Source: Fischerella sp. CENA71 (GTDB taxonomy: Bacteria > Cyanobacteriota > Cyanobacteriia > Cyanobacteriales > Nostocaceae). Taken from it: DNA of 64,000 nucleotides. The notes below the pieces were generated by a model. That model ran no database searches and was not told where the DNA came from. It was given only the letters and a program-made list of their open reading frames with translations. A program made the position numbers and the translations under genes. Location of the stretch: positions 124,001 through 188,000 of the forward strand of contig JANBVI010000009.1 of assembly GCA_024239075.1 (NCBI GenBank). Direction: 5' to 3'. This document shows, one piece after another, positions 37,123 through 47,972 of this stretch (position 1 is its first letter; each line of letters opens with the position of its first letter).

Positions 37123-38691
37123 ATGAATGAAGCAGACACCCCAAACAACGGGGCTTTTGATGAACCCCAAAATCCTGCTGGTGCGCCACAACCGCAACAA
37201 GCAAGTTGTCCTTTTTATTCTGTTTTGCCTCTCGAAAACAGAACAATTTCGCAATTGCCATTGTTAGCACCAGCGCAAGATCAGCAGTGTCAGGAAGATG
37301 CATCTTGTCAAGACTCAATGACAGAAACGAACCAACAAATAGAGGAAACGAGTAATTCTGAATACATATTAGAGTCAAATCAGCAACAACTAGAGGAATT
37401 AAAACCTGAACTAGATTGGGTTGCGGAGCCTGAAAAAGAAAAACAAGCACTGATTGACTCTGAATTTAAGCAACTGTTGGCATTAAATGAAGAATTGTGT
37501 TCTGCCAACAATGATTTATATGAACAAATAAAAGGTTTAAAAACAGCTTTATCTGAGTCAGAGGGGGCTGTGCAATGGCAGCAAAAGCGTTCTACTGTTG
37601 CAGAGTCTATGCTTAACCAACAGACTCAAGAGCTAAATGCCGCTCAAGAACAGATAAAATCCCTATATCAACAGTTGGAAACTGCACTACAAACAGTGCA
37701 AACTCAAGAAACTGTTATAGAGAACTATAAAGCACAGCTAGAAATTAACCAACAACGTCTTGCCCTACTGGAGCGAGAATGTACCTTACTTCAAACTAAA
37801 TATAACGAACAATCACACCAGCTACTGCAATCAGAAAATTCCTGTCGAGAATTACGTACTCGCTTAATGCGGCAACAACGCCAGACATTACAATTTAAAG
37901 CAGCTCTCGAAAAATGTCTAGAAACACCACCACCTAGCTCTGATTCTACAGAGACTCATAATAATACCAATAATGTAGGTAGTAAACACGCGAGAAATTA
38001 TCAGCGAACTCATTCTTTACTTCCCAACCAGCAACCAATTCAACCTTGGTCAGCAGAAGCTGATTCTTCCACAGAAGATATAGATCGTTTCAGGGTAGAA
38101 TCTTCTTGCTCAAACCCACCACATCCATGGGATAACTCAACCTCTAGTCAATCATCGACTGCTGATACTCCATCCCAAGAAAGCATACTGACTCCAGACC
38201 AAACAAATATCGAGCCAGGAATTGATGATGAAACTGGATCACAAACAATTTCATCTTCAGACTCGTTAAGCTTAGATGAGCAAGTTGATAACTTAATTCA
38301 ATTGTTTTTTGCTGCCCAGACTACATCTGTATCACCACCACAATTGCTTGGAAAAGATCCAGAAGATATAGAAGAAGCAAAAAATGATGAGCAAACTGTG
38401 ACGCCCCATTGGGAAACAGTAGCTACTCCCGTTAAAGATACAGAAGATACAGAAGATACAGAAGATACAGAAGATACAAAAGAACCAATAATTGTCATCT
38501 CAGCCAGTGCTAACACAGATCCTGAGAACAATGAGGATTTATGGTTAGATATCTCACCATTACCTCCTTCTTTACCAGGGTCTGATGAGTCTGACAAATC
38601 GCCCTCACCCGTGGTTTATCCTGAACGACCACCAAAAGGGCGAAAGTCTTTAGCATCAGTAGAATTACCAGATTTTCGCCAAAACAAGTAG
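37123..38691 (+). CDS. Coiled-coil protein with disordered acidic C-terminus
   Basis: 522 residues from ATG 37123 (GTG at 37120 overlaps). The N-terminus (1-60) is proline- and glutamine-rich; residues about 85-270 form a long coiled coil; the C-terminal half is Ser/Asp/Glu-rich and probably disordered. It contains four to five EDT repeats made by a 9-bp DNA repeat (about 38437-38480). The last residues, RKSLASVELPDFRQNK, may be a short conserved tail. No signal peptide, no membrane helix. Not recognised; such architecture fits a structural or scaffold protein. Confidence 0.72.
   Translation: MNEADTPNNGAFDEPQNPAGAPQPQQASCPFYSVLPLENRTISQLPLLAPAQDQQCQEDASCQDSMTETNQQIEETSNSEYILESNQQQLEELKPELDWVAEPEKEKQALIDSEFKQLLALNEELCSANNDLYEQIKGLKTALSESEGAVQWQQKRSTVAESMLNQQTQELNAAQEQIKSLYQQLETALQTVQTQETVIENYKAQLEINQQRLALLERECTLLQTKYNEQSHQLLQSENSCRELRTRLMRQQRQTLQFKAALEKCLETPPPSSDSTETHNNTNNVGSKHARNYQRTHSLLPNQQPIQPWSAEADSSTEDIDRFRVESSCSNPPHPWDNSTSSQSSTADTPSQESILTPDQTNIEPGIDDETGSQTISSSDSLSLDEQVDNLIQLFFAAQTTSVSPPQLLGKDPEDIEEAKNDEQTVTPHWETVATPVKDTEDTEDTEDTEDTKEPIIVISASANTDPENNEDLWLDISPLPPSLPGSDESDKSPSPVVYPERPPKGRKSLASVELPDFRQNK
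38437..38480. repeat. 9-bp tandem repeat encoding EDT
   Basis: About five copies of a GATACAGAA-like unit within the coiled-coil gene, in frame. Confidence 0.85.
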
Positions 38692-38718
38692 TCAATTGTC
38701 AATAGTAAAAACATTGGA

Positions 38719-38837
38719 ATCTAGTGGTCTGTCCCATTAATTTTGAGGGGTTACATAATTTTAATGAATTACCCTTTTTTCCTCTTCTGTTGGCGCACTT
38801 GGCGTCTTAGCGGTTCTAATGCGATAGACCACTAGAT
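38719..38837. mobile_element. MITE-like element with 12-bp terminal inverted repeats
   Basis: ATCTAGTGGTCT (38719-38730) and AGACCACTAGAT (38826-38837) are perfect inverted ends of a 119-bp noncoding segment between convergent genes. The interior has a GGCGTCTTAGCGGTTC stretch. Only one copy is in the window, and no target duplication can be separated from the palindromic ends. Confidence 0.6.
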
Positions 38838-38855
38838 GTGGTTTAGCTTAATACC

Positions 38856-38932
38856 AATCCAAAATCGTTCGACTGACTTGTACTGAGCCTTGTCGAAGTA
38901 GCGCTCACGACGAAGTCCAAAATCCAAAATCG
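38856..38932. repeat. Dispersed repeat with TTCGACTGA / GCGCTCACGACGAAG core (long form)
   Basis: AATCCAAAATCG at both ends encloses TTCGACTGACTTGTACTGAG and the GTCGAAGTAGCGCTCACG segment. Further long copies are at 41896-41983 and 43663-43743, and a short one at 19118-19190. Confidence 0.8.
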
Positions 38933-38935
38933 GAT

Positions 38936-41087
<2,152 letters not shown>

Positions 41088-41249
41088 TCTTTTGCAAATC
41101 TCCAGCTAATAATATGTACTAAGGCAGTTTCCAAACAAGGGTGATTTACGGTATGATCCGCCCTATCTTGTTGAATAAAAATTCAATAAAGAAATTTTAA
41201 AAGTTTGTCAAAATTTTTGTTCATTCTCTGTTTCATTAAACCTTACGCC

Positions 41250-41483
41250 ATGAATTATCCCATTCCAGACAACCCTCAAGAAATCATTGCCTTAAGGCAA
41301 AAACCAGTTGATGAAGCCCTAGTGGCTGCTGCGATCGCAGGTGTAATAAAAATTGTCCGCGATCAAGGCCAATCTCTGGAGGAACTAACAGCTCAATTGC
41401 TAGCTGAAGATACTTTACTAGATAAACAGCAGCGACAGTGGCTTAGTCAAGTGGTCAGCCAAGCTTGGGAAAGTTTTTCTTAG
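41250..41483 (+). CDS. Small conserved-type cyanobacterial protein, function unknown
   Basis: 77 residues from ATG 41250 (MNYPIPDNPQEIIALRQKPV). A 15-codon upstream extension to a start at 41205 is possible but hydrophobic and unlikely. Mostly helical and soluble, with acidic and glutamine-rich helices (IIALRQKPVDEALVAAAIAG; LLDKQQRQWLSQVVSQAW). I do not recognise a domain. It is divergent from the CruA-like gene. Confidence 0.65.
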   Translation: MNYPIPDNPQEIIALRQKPVDEALVAAAIAGVIKIVRDQGQSLEELTAQLLAEDTLLDKQQRQWLSQVVSQAWESFS

Positions 41484-41970
41484 ATTTGTTAGTAATTAAT
41501 AGTTAGTAGTTAGTAGTTAGTGGTCTACTAACAAACAAAAAATTTATTGCCAATCATTTTGTGTGGTGTGTGAGTTTATTGTGTGTGGTACGAGATTGGC
41601 AATCTGCGGGTGAAAAACAATGACCACTTCTAAAGCAACAGACTTGCGACAAACAAGTCAGCAATTCTCAAGATAATATCTTGATTTAAGTCTTGACGCG
41701 GATAAATTTAGGATTACGCTTCAAATTCCTCAAAAATTCAATTATCCGTAATGACAATTAAATACCTAATAAGTAGAACAGCGTAAATAATCAAAGGTTT
41801 GTAGTAAGGACTAAAGTCCTTACTACGAACTAGATTCCAATAATTTTACATTAATTCACATAGTTTGTTTTGTTCAAATCGTTCTACTTAGATTTAATCC
41901 AAAATCTAAAATCGTTCGACTGACTTGTACTGAGCCTTGTCGAAGTAGCGCTCACGACGAAGTCCAAAAT
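41484..41970. other. Intergenic region with palindromic repeat
   Basis: TAGTTAG heptamers at 41499-41525; a perfect palindrome GTAGTAAGGACT-AA-AGTCCTTACTAC at 41801-41826, of which the 3' half recurs near 50328-50348; and a long-form dispersed repeat at 41896-41983 reaching the cimA stop. No gene seen. Confidence 0.6.
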
Positions 41971-41983
41971 CTAAAATTGAATG
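41896..41983. repeat. Dispersed repeat (long form), second copy
   Basis: Same core as 38856-38932. Its GAATGAC end overlaps the last four codons and the stop of cimA on the other strand. Confidence 0.8.
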
Positions 41984-43584
41984 ACTGCTGCTTCTGCTTG
42001 TGAATGTAGCAACAAGCCATATTCTAATCCTTCTACCACTGCTTGATAGGAAGCCTCCAAAATATTGGTAGAAACTCCTACTGTTGTCCACCGTTGATGA
42101 CCACTTCCCGACTCTACCATGACACGGGTTTTGGCTGCTGTACCTGTATGTCCGTTGAGAATCCGCACTTTGTAGTCTGTCAGTTCAAAAGCTGCAATCT
42201 GGGGATAAAAATTCACTAAAGCCTTACGTAAAGCTGCATCCAAAGCAGCAACAGGACCATTCCCTTCTGCTGCTTCCAAAATATTTTTACCATTTACGGT
42301 CACTTTAACTGTAGCTAGGGCGCTAGTATTTTCTTCTCCCTGTCCTAACTCACAATGAACTTGAAAACCCCTAATTTCAAAAAATAGCCGCCGACTTCCT
42401 AAAGCTTGGCGCATCAATAATTCAAAACTCGCCTCTGCTGCTTCAAATTGGTATCCTTCACTTTCCAAAGCTTTCAACCGTTCAAGGATTTTTCGGGTTG
42501 TCGGATCATTTTTATCTAATTCAATCCCAAATGAGCGCGCTTTTGATAGAACATTACTAATTCCTGATTGTTCCGAAATGACAATCCGGCGACAATTACC
42601 AATCTGTTGTGGTTGAATATGTTCGTAAGTGAGGGGATTACGTTCTACCGCTGATACATGGATACCACCTTTGTGGGCAAATGCTGATCTCCCAACAAAT
42701 GGTGCATGTTCATCTGGAGCAAGATTAACAACTTCACTGACAAAACGACTGGTTTCTGTCAATTGTGAGATTTGGTTCTCTTCTATACATTGAAACCCCA
42801 GTTTGAGTTGTAAATTGGGAATTAGCGAACAGAGATTGGCATTACCACAACGTTCGCCATAACCATTGATTGTACCCTGTACCATTCTGACGCCTGTCAT
42901 GACTGCGACTAGAGCGTTGGCGACTGCTGTATCCGAATCGTTATGAGTATGGATACCTAATTTAGTGCCGCTAGGAATATATTTAACTACATCAGTAATA
43001 ATTTGCGTAATTTCATGGGGTAACGTACCACCATTCGTGTCACAAAAGACTAACCACTCAGCACCAGATGCGATCGCAGTTTCTAAAGTTTGTAAAGCAT
43101 AATCACGATTGTGCTTATAGCCATCAAACCAGTGTTCGGCATCGTAGATCACACGACGTCCTTGAGCGCGCAAGTACTCAATCGTATCGCCAATCATTGC
43201 TAAATTTTCAGTCAAAGTAGTCTTGAGTCCTTCAGTGACATGTAAATCCCAAGATTTACCAAAAATTGTCACCCAGCGAGTGCCAGCAGCGAGAATAGCT
43301 TGTAGTATTGGCTCAGAAGCCACTGTTGTGTTTGGGCGTCGAGTCGAACAAAAAGCCACGATTTCAGCTTGTTTAAGCGGTTCTTCCTGCAATTGCCAGA
43401 AAAACTGCACATCTTTTGGATTCGCACCAGGCCAACCACCTTCAATGAACGGAATACCCAGTTGATCAAGTCTTCTAGCAATACGTAACTTATCTTCTAT
43501 AGATACAGATAGCCCTTCGCGTTGAGTACCATCTCGAAGTGTAGTGTCATAGATCCAAAGTTGAGGTAAAGAGTTAGCGATCAT
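41971..43584 (-). CDS. cimA: (R)-citramalate synthase
   Basis: 537 residues. Condenses pyruvate and acetyl-CoA to citramalate, giving a threonine-independent route to isoleucine. The TIM-barrel opens with LWIYDTTLRDGTQREGLS (about 9-26), the metal-binding DTTLRDGTQ signature; GIHTHNDSDTAVANALVAV (about 209-227) carries the HxH metal ligands; the C-terminal LeuA-type allosteric domain follows after about 390 and is likely feedback regulated. Length and motifs fit the CimA branch rather than 2-isopropylmalate synthase. Its last codons and stop lie in a dispersed repeat. Confidence 0.92.
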   Translation of the reverse strand: MIANSLPQLWIYDTTLRDGTQREGLSVSIEDKLRIARRLDQLGIPFIEGGWPGANPKDVQFFWQLQEEPLKQAEIVAFCSTRRPNTTVASEPILQAILAAGTRWVTIFGKSWDLHVTEGLKTTLTENLAMIGDTIEYLRAQGRRVIYDAEHWFDGYKHNRDYALQTLETAIASGAEWLVFCDTNGGTLPHEITQIITDVVKYIPSGTKLGIHTHNDSDTAVANALVAVMTGVRMVQGTINGYGERCGNANLCSLIPNLQLKLGFQCIEENQISQLTETSRFVSEVVNLAPDEHAPFVGRSAFAHKGGIHVSAVERNPLTYEHIQPQQIGNCRRIVISEQSGISNVLSKARSFGIELDKNDPTTRKILERLKALESEGYQFEAAEASFELLMRQALGSRRLFFEIRGFQVHCELGQGEENTSALATVKVTVNGKNILEAAEGNGPVAALDAALRKALVNFYPQIAAFELTDYKVRILNGHTGTAAKTRVMVESGSGHQRWTTVGVSTNILEASYQAVVEGLEYGLLLHSQAEAAVIQF

Positions 43585-44154
43585 AAGATGAAGAGGTGTT
43601 CAGACTACAAAATAAAATGAAAGATATGTCACGATATATAATTGCCAGGAAAGCTAGTCTATTTTAGATTTTGGACTTCGTCGTGAGCGCTACTTCGACA
43701 AGGCTCAGTACAAGTCAGTCGAACGATTTTGGATTTTGGATTGGCTCCAGCCCCCATTCCCCCAAACTGGGATTAGGGGGAGAAGCTCTGTAGCTTCCAA
43801 GAAGTATCGGTCAGAAGTTTATGGGCTTGCTATTCCTTGCAGTTCATAACAACTATATTTCAAGGTCAATTGTGACAACACTACGCTGATGAAAATTTGA
43901 GCTACAGATGGTGACATTGATAGCATCATTCAAATCTAGAAAACATCGACATCAAAAAGTCTGTATTTCCAACCGCGCAACCACTTCAGGGTTTTTCAAG
44001 AACATAATAATATGACAATATCAAATGATTTCTAAACTTATCCTTAAGGATATGATTGTGATTGTTTCATAACTAAAATAAGATTGGAAAATAGTTTTTT
44101 CTGTATCAGAAATAAATTGTTACAATACAACCTAAAACTGTGTAGTGATCTGTA
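43585..44154. other. Intergenic region with dispersed repeat
   Basis: Long-form repeat at 43663-43743 (inverted relative to 41896) and a CCCCCATTCCC...GGGATTAGGGGG hairpin around 43750-43782. The rest is AT-rich, with no gene visible. Confidence 0.6.
43663..43743. repeat. Dispersed repeat (long form), third copy, inverted
   Basis: GATTTTGGACTTCGTCGTGA and AAGTCAGTCGAACGATTTTG ends in reverse orientation to the copies at 38856 and 41896. cimA is thus bracketed by inverted copies. Confidence 0.8.
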
Positions 44155-44490
44155 ATGCCCAGGGTGCTAGCTCAAGCTAAAACTAGTGAGTGTATACGCG
44201 GAACCAATCTGCGGAAGATTGTGCTGCAAAATGGTATTGACCTCTACAATAGCGATGCTAAGGTTATTAACTGTCGGTTAATCGATAGTTGTTCTTGGCA
44301 AATGCAAGTAGAAAGTAATTTTGCAGAAGCTCATTGGCGTCAAGAAGGGCGGTACTCACTACCTCCTCATTCTCCGCCAATCAATCTGGGTTTAACTTGT
44401 CAAACTCAGCTTTTAGGAAATGTCAAAATTACTAAATTTGATGGATTCTGGGCAGAAGGTTCTCAAGTAGTCTGGACACCAAAAGGTTAA
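44155..44490 (+). CDS. Protein of unknown function, paired with next gene
   Basis: 111 residues, soluble, with no signal peptide and only short alternating beta-like segments (LRKIVLQNGIDLYNSDAKVI; FAEAHWRQEGRYSLPPHS; NVKITKFDGFWAEGSQVVWT). I do not recognise the family. It ends 14 bases before the next gene, which has an AAGGAG site in that gap, so the two form an operon. Confidence 0.65.
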   Translation: MPRVLAQAKTSECIRGTNLRKIVLQNGIDLYNSDAKVINCRLIDSCSWQMQVESNFAEAHWRQEGRYSLPPHSPPINLGLTCQTQLLGNVKITKFDGFWAEGSQVVWTPKG

Positions 44491-44504
44491 AAAGGAGAAA
44501 AAAT

Positions 44505-44855
44505 ATGGGTAGATGGACACCACTCATTTTGATGGCTGGAGGTTTGGCAATTTTACTAGGTACGTTGCTGGGGATTAGCTTTCCGATGGGCGGACAAAAT
44601 ACTGCTCAAGCCCCAGGAGGCAAAACATCAAAAGTTCTCCCTGCCAACATCAATGTCAACAGCACTGCAACTGGTACAACTTCCACCAAAACCAACAAAA
44701 CTAATGTTGCTCAAAACAACGCTGCTGATGACACCTTGACCGATACTATGACTGACACAACAACAACTGCTCAAGATAATTCAAATACAACCACCACAGA
44801 CGATACTCAATCAAATGATAGTAACAATAACGAACCAATTCGTGCTTTGTGGTAG
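44505..44855 (+). CDS. Membrane-anchored Thr/Asn-rich protein
   Basis: 116 residues. A single N-terminal hydrophobic segment (LILMAGGLAILLGTLLGISF, about 6-25) without a good cleavage site is followed by a low-complexity tail of Thr, Asn, Asp and Ser. AAGGAG lies 10 bases before ATG 44505. The tail is probably extracytoplasmic and disordered. The gene probably works with the protein encoded just upstream. Function unknown. Confidence 0.7.
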   Translation: MGRWTPLILMAGGLAILLGTLLGISFPMGGQNTAQAPGGKTSKVLPANINVNSTATGTTSTKTNKTNVAQNNAADDTLTDTMTDTTTTAQDNSNTTTTDDTQSNDSNNNEPIRALW

Positions 44856-45180
44856 TGCTTGCTAATTATCAATTAATAGTTATGAGTTACTAGTTATGAG
44901 TTACCAATTATGAGTTAGGAGTTATATAGTCAATAGTCAATTGTTGATAGCCATTACTCTTGACTATGAACTCTTGACTAAATTTTAGATTTTGGATTTT
45001 GGATTTTGGATTGAGCTTTTTCGGTTCATGCCCCGCCCCTTGTGGGCAGAATAAATCTAAAATCGTCAATCTAAAATCCCCAAGCCCCTCACCCAAGGAG
45101 TGGTCGGGGTCAATCCAAAATCGCAAATCTAAAATCCAAAATTGGTTGACTATGGACTCTTGACTATGGACTCTTGACTA
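44856..45180. repeat. Repeat-filled gap ahead of thiO-thiG
   Basis: ATGAGTTA heptamer-like units (44876-44920), TTTTGGA runs, TCTAAAATC units and a two-copy 14-mer TATGGACTCTTGAC (45151-45178) that continues into the next start codon. No TPP riboswitch structure was seen. Confidence 0.7.
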
Positions 45181-47229
45181 ATGACTAACGATGTTTTGAT
45201 TATTGGTGGCGGTATCATCGGTTTAGCGATCGCCGTTGAATTGAAACTGCGTGGCGCGAAAGTCGTCGTGACTAGTCGCGACTTCCACGCAGCCGCTACA
45301 CATGCTGCTGCTGGGATGTTAGCACCGGATGCAGAAAACATCTCCAATTTAGCAATGCAAGAATTATGTTGGCGATCGCGTGCTCTTTATCCTGAGTGGA
45401 CACACAAATTAGAACAACTTACTGGTGTAAACACTGGTTACTGGCCCTGTGGTATTTTAGCGCCAGTCTATGAAGAGGAGGTTCTGACGCGGGGAAGCGA
45501 GGATACGGGGATGATTGTTGATACATTTTCCGCGTCTGCTTCTCTCCGTTTCCCCGCGTCTTCACAAATGTCACCGCCTCTTCCTCTCCCTGCGTCTTCT
45601 CAAACAGCTTACTGGTTAGACAAAGAAACTATTCATCAATATCAGCCGGGTTTAGGAGAAGAAGTAATCGGTGGTTGGTGGTATCCTGAAGATGCCCAAG
45701 TAAATAATCGAGCCTTGGCAAAGGCACTGGTTGGTGCAGCACAATGTTTGGGTGTGGAACTAAAAGAAGGAACAGCAGTAGAAGGCATTTTACAGCAGCA
45801 AGGGCAAGTTGCAGGAGTTCAAACCAATGCTGGAATTTTGCGTGCCGAACACTATGTTTTAGCTACAGGTGCTTGGACTAATCAATTATTTCCCTTGCCT
45901 GTACGTCCAACCAAGGGACAAATGTTAAGTGTACGTGTACCAGAAGCGATTGCGGAATTACCCCTAACACGGATTTTATTTGGTCACGATATTTACATAG
46001 TGCCAAGGCGCGATCGACGAATTATCATTGGTGCTACCGTCGAGGAAGTTGGCTTTATTCCCCAAAACACACCAGCAGGGATTCAAACTTTACTACAACA
46101 AGCCATCCGTTTATATCCTCAAATCCAGAATTATCCCATAGAAGAATTATGGTGGGGATTTCGTCCTGCTACCCCCGATGAGTTACCAATCCTGGGAAAT
46201 AGTTCCTGTCAAAACCTCACCTTTGCAACGGGACACTATCGTAATGGGATTCTGCTTGCACCGATAACAGCAGTATTAATTGCTGATTTGATTTGGGGAC
46301 AAAAATCTGACCCCCTATTGTCGCATTTTCATTACTCGCGCTTCCAGAACCAATCATCTACCTCCCCTGTGATGCTTACTCCTTCGCCTTCACCACTATC
46401 CTATAGGCAGATTTCCCAACCCACCCCTACCATTGCTGACACACCCCTCGTTATTGCTGGTAAAACTTTTACCTCCCGCTTGATGACGGGAACTGGTAAA
46501 TATCGCAGCATCGAAGAAATGCAGCAAAGTGTCGTGGAAAGTGGTTGTCAAATTGTGACAGTCGCAGTTAGACGAGTACAAACTCATGCACCTGGACATG
46601 AAGGTTTAGCCGAAGCGCTAGACTGGACAAAAATTTGGATGCTACCAAATACTGCTGGCTGTAAAACAGCCGAAGAAGCTATTCGCGTTGCCCGTTTGGG
46701 GCGAGAAATGGCAAAACTTTTGGGACAGGAAGAAAATAATTTTGTCAAGTTAGAAGTAATTCCCGACTCTAAATATTTATTACCAGATCCCATTGGCACC
46801 CTACAAGCGGCGGAACAATTAGTCAAAGAAGGCTTTGCGGTTTTACCTTATATTAATGCTGACCCAATGCTAGCCAAGCGTTTAGAAGAAGTCGGCTGTG
46901 CAACAGTAATGCCTCTCGCCTCACCGATTGGTTCCGGTCAGGGATTGAAAACAACTGCTAACATTCAAATTATTATCGAAAATGCCCATATTCCGGTAGT
47001 GGTAGATGCTGGTATTGGTGCGCCATCGCAAGCAGCAGAAGCAATGGAAATGGGTGCGGATGCTTTGTTGATTAACAGTGCGATCGCCTTGGCAAAAAAC
47101 CCACCCCTAATGGCACGCGCCATGAATCTGGCAACAACTGCCGGTCGTATAGCCTATCTAGCCGGAAGGATGCCCATCAAAGACTACGCCAGCCCCTCTT
47201 CACCAATGACTGGAACAATTACAAATTAG
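45181..47229 (+). CDS. thiO-thiG: Bifunctional glycine oxidase ThiO / thiazole synthase ThiG
   Basis: 682 residues combining two steps of thiamin thiazole synthesis. The ThiO half (about 1-380) has the FAD motif [15 protein letters not shown] near residues 6-20 and makes dehydroglycine from glycine. The ThiG half (about 420-675) starts [19 protein letters not shown] and carries [16 protein letters not shown] (about 521-536), whose lysine forms the imine with deoxyxylulose phosphate, and the phosphate-binding [18 protein letters not shown]. Such fusions are known in Nostocales. Residues about 99-141 are repeat-encoded low complexity. The start ATGAC continues a heptamer array. Confidence 0.95.
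   Translation: MTNDVLIIGGGIIGLAIAVELKLRGAKVVVTSRDFHAAATHAAAGMLAPDAENISNLAMQELCWRSRALYPEWTHKLEQLTGVNTGYWPCGILAPVYEEEVLTRGSEDTGMIVDTFSASASLRFPASSQMSPPLPLPASSQTAYWLDKETIHQYQPGLGEEVIGGWWYPEDAQVNNRALAKALVGAAQCLGVELKEGTAVEGILQQQGQVAGVQTNAGILRAEHYVLATGAWTNQLFPLPVRPTKGQMLSVRVPEAIAELPLTRILFGHDIYIVPRRDRRIIIGATVEEVGFIPQNTPAGIQTLLQQAIRLYPQIQNYPIEELWWGFRPATPDELPILGNSSCQNLTFATGHYRNGILLAPITAVLIADLIWGQKSDPLLSHFHYSRFQNQSSTSPVMLTPSPSPLSYRQISQPTPTIADTPLVIAGKTFTSRLMTGTGKYRSIEEMQQSVVESGCQIVTVAVRRVQTHAPGHEGLAEALDWTKIWMLPNTAGCKTAEEAIRVARLGREMAKLLGQEENNFVKLEVIPDSKYLLPDPIGTLQAAEQLVKEGFAVLPYINADPMLAKRLEEVGCATVMPLASPIGSGQGLKTTANIQIIIENAHIPVVVDAGIGAPSQAAEAMEMGADALLINSAIALAKNPPLMARAMNLATTAGRIAYLAGRMPIKDYASPSSPMTGTITN
45475..45605. 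repeat. In-frame purine/pyrimidine-rich repeat inside thiO
   Basis: A GACGCGGGGAAGCGAGG arm at 45486 is followed by TCCGCGTCTGCTTCTC, CCCCGCGTCTTC and CCCTGCGTCTTC tracts. It encodes an Ser/Pro-rich stretch (residues about 99-141) inside the oxidase fold. Confidence 0.75.
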
Positions 47230-47380
47230 GGATTGGGGATCGGGGATTGGGGATCGAGGATCGGGGACAAAGGAGACAAGGGAGACAAGGGAGAATTTTT
47301 TTACAAGTCTCTTCCCGATCCCTAATCCCCGATCCCCAATCCCCGAGCCCCGATCCCCAATTCCTAATCCCTTTTGTAAC
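47230..47380. repeat. Long inverted heptamer repeat (GGGGATT / AATCCCC)
   Basis: GGGGATT, GGGGATC and GACAAGGGAGA units (47230-47295) are followed by AATCCCC, GATCCCC and CGAGCCCCGATC units (47315-47372) in reverse complement. Together they can form a long imperfect hairpin after the thiazole gene. Confidence 0.78.
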
Positions 47381-47457
47381 GAATTATCTCTAATCGCAAG
47401 AGCAGTGTATTGCATTTATGTAACATAAAATGAATAAGCAGCGTAAGGAATTTATTC

Positions 47458-47637
47458 ATGCCCTACACGACTGAAGAAGGCGGTCGCCTCAACAATTTTG
47501 CCCGTGAACCCAAAGTTTACCAAGCAGAGCCTCCTACAGCCCAGCAAAAGCGCAATTATCTTATTATGGGAGTTGTAGGAATACTTCTGGTCAGTGGTTT
47601 GATTTTTGTTGCTTTTTCAGTTTCTAACCTTAGCTAA
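47458..47637 (+). CDS. Ssl1498-family light-harvesting-like small protein
   Basis: 59 residues starting MPYTTEEGGRLNNFAREPKV, which matches the N-terminus of the cyanobacterial Ssl1498 family, related to high-light-inducible proteins. The single membrane helix is NYLIMGVVGILLVSGLIFVAF (33-53); the soluble N-terminus faces the cytoplasm. AAGGAA lies about 12 bases upstream of ATG 47458. The gene is followed by a clear terminator. Role inferred as thylakoid stress or pigment-protein assembly; exact function not known to me. Confidence 0.85.
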   Translation: MPYTTEEGGRLNNFAREPKVYQAEPPTAQQKRNYLIMGVVGILLVSGLIFVAFSVSNLS

Positions 47638-47678
47638 TAAAATTTGCTTTCACAAATCAATTTTATTTTACAATTATT

Positions 47679-47712
47679 CAGGTTTCTAAATTTTTGGAAA
47701 CCTGGTTTTTTT
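47679..47712 (+). terminator. Intrinsic terminator after the Ssl1498-like gene
   Basis: CAGGTTTC (47679-47686) / GAAACCTG (47697-47704), perfect 8 bp, 10-nt loop, then a T run. The rest of 47713-47972 shows no gene. Confidence 0.88.
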
Positions 47713-47972
47713 GTCTAATCTTTAAGATAGAGATAGAGGGTGATAGATTCAGAAATTTGCCCTTCAATACCAAGTTATTGCTATTTTATGCAAGAAAATA
47801 AGTGCAAAAACTAAGTATCATAATATACAATCCCTCTATTCTTATTTCAAACCTTGATTTATCCTGAGCAGAGCAATAACTACTTGAAAATCGTAGTCAT
47901 AGTTAAGATATACAGACTGCTTAGATATGCCCTTAAAAGGGATGTACACTGCGTTTCGGCTCCTTAGCCACC

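Noticed and set aside
44856-45180. TPP riboswitch upstream of the thiazole gene
   Set aside because: The region is heptamer and dispersed-repeat DNA; the conserved TPP-riboswitch core sequences were not found.
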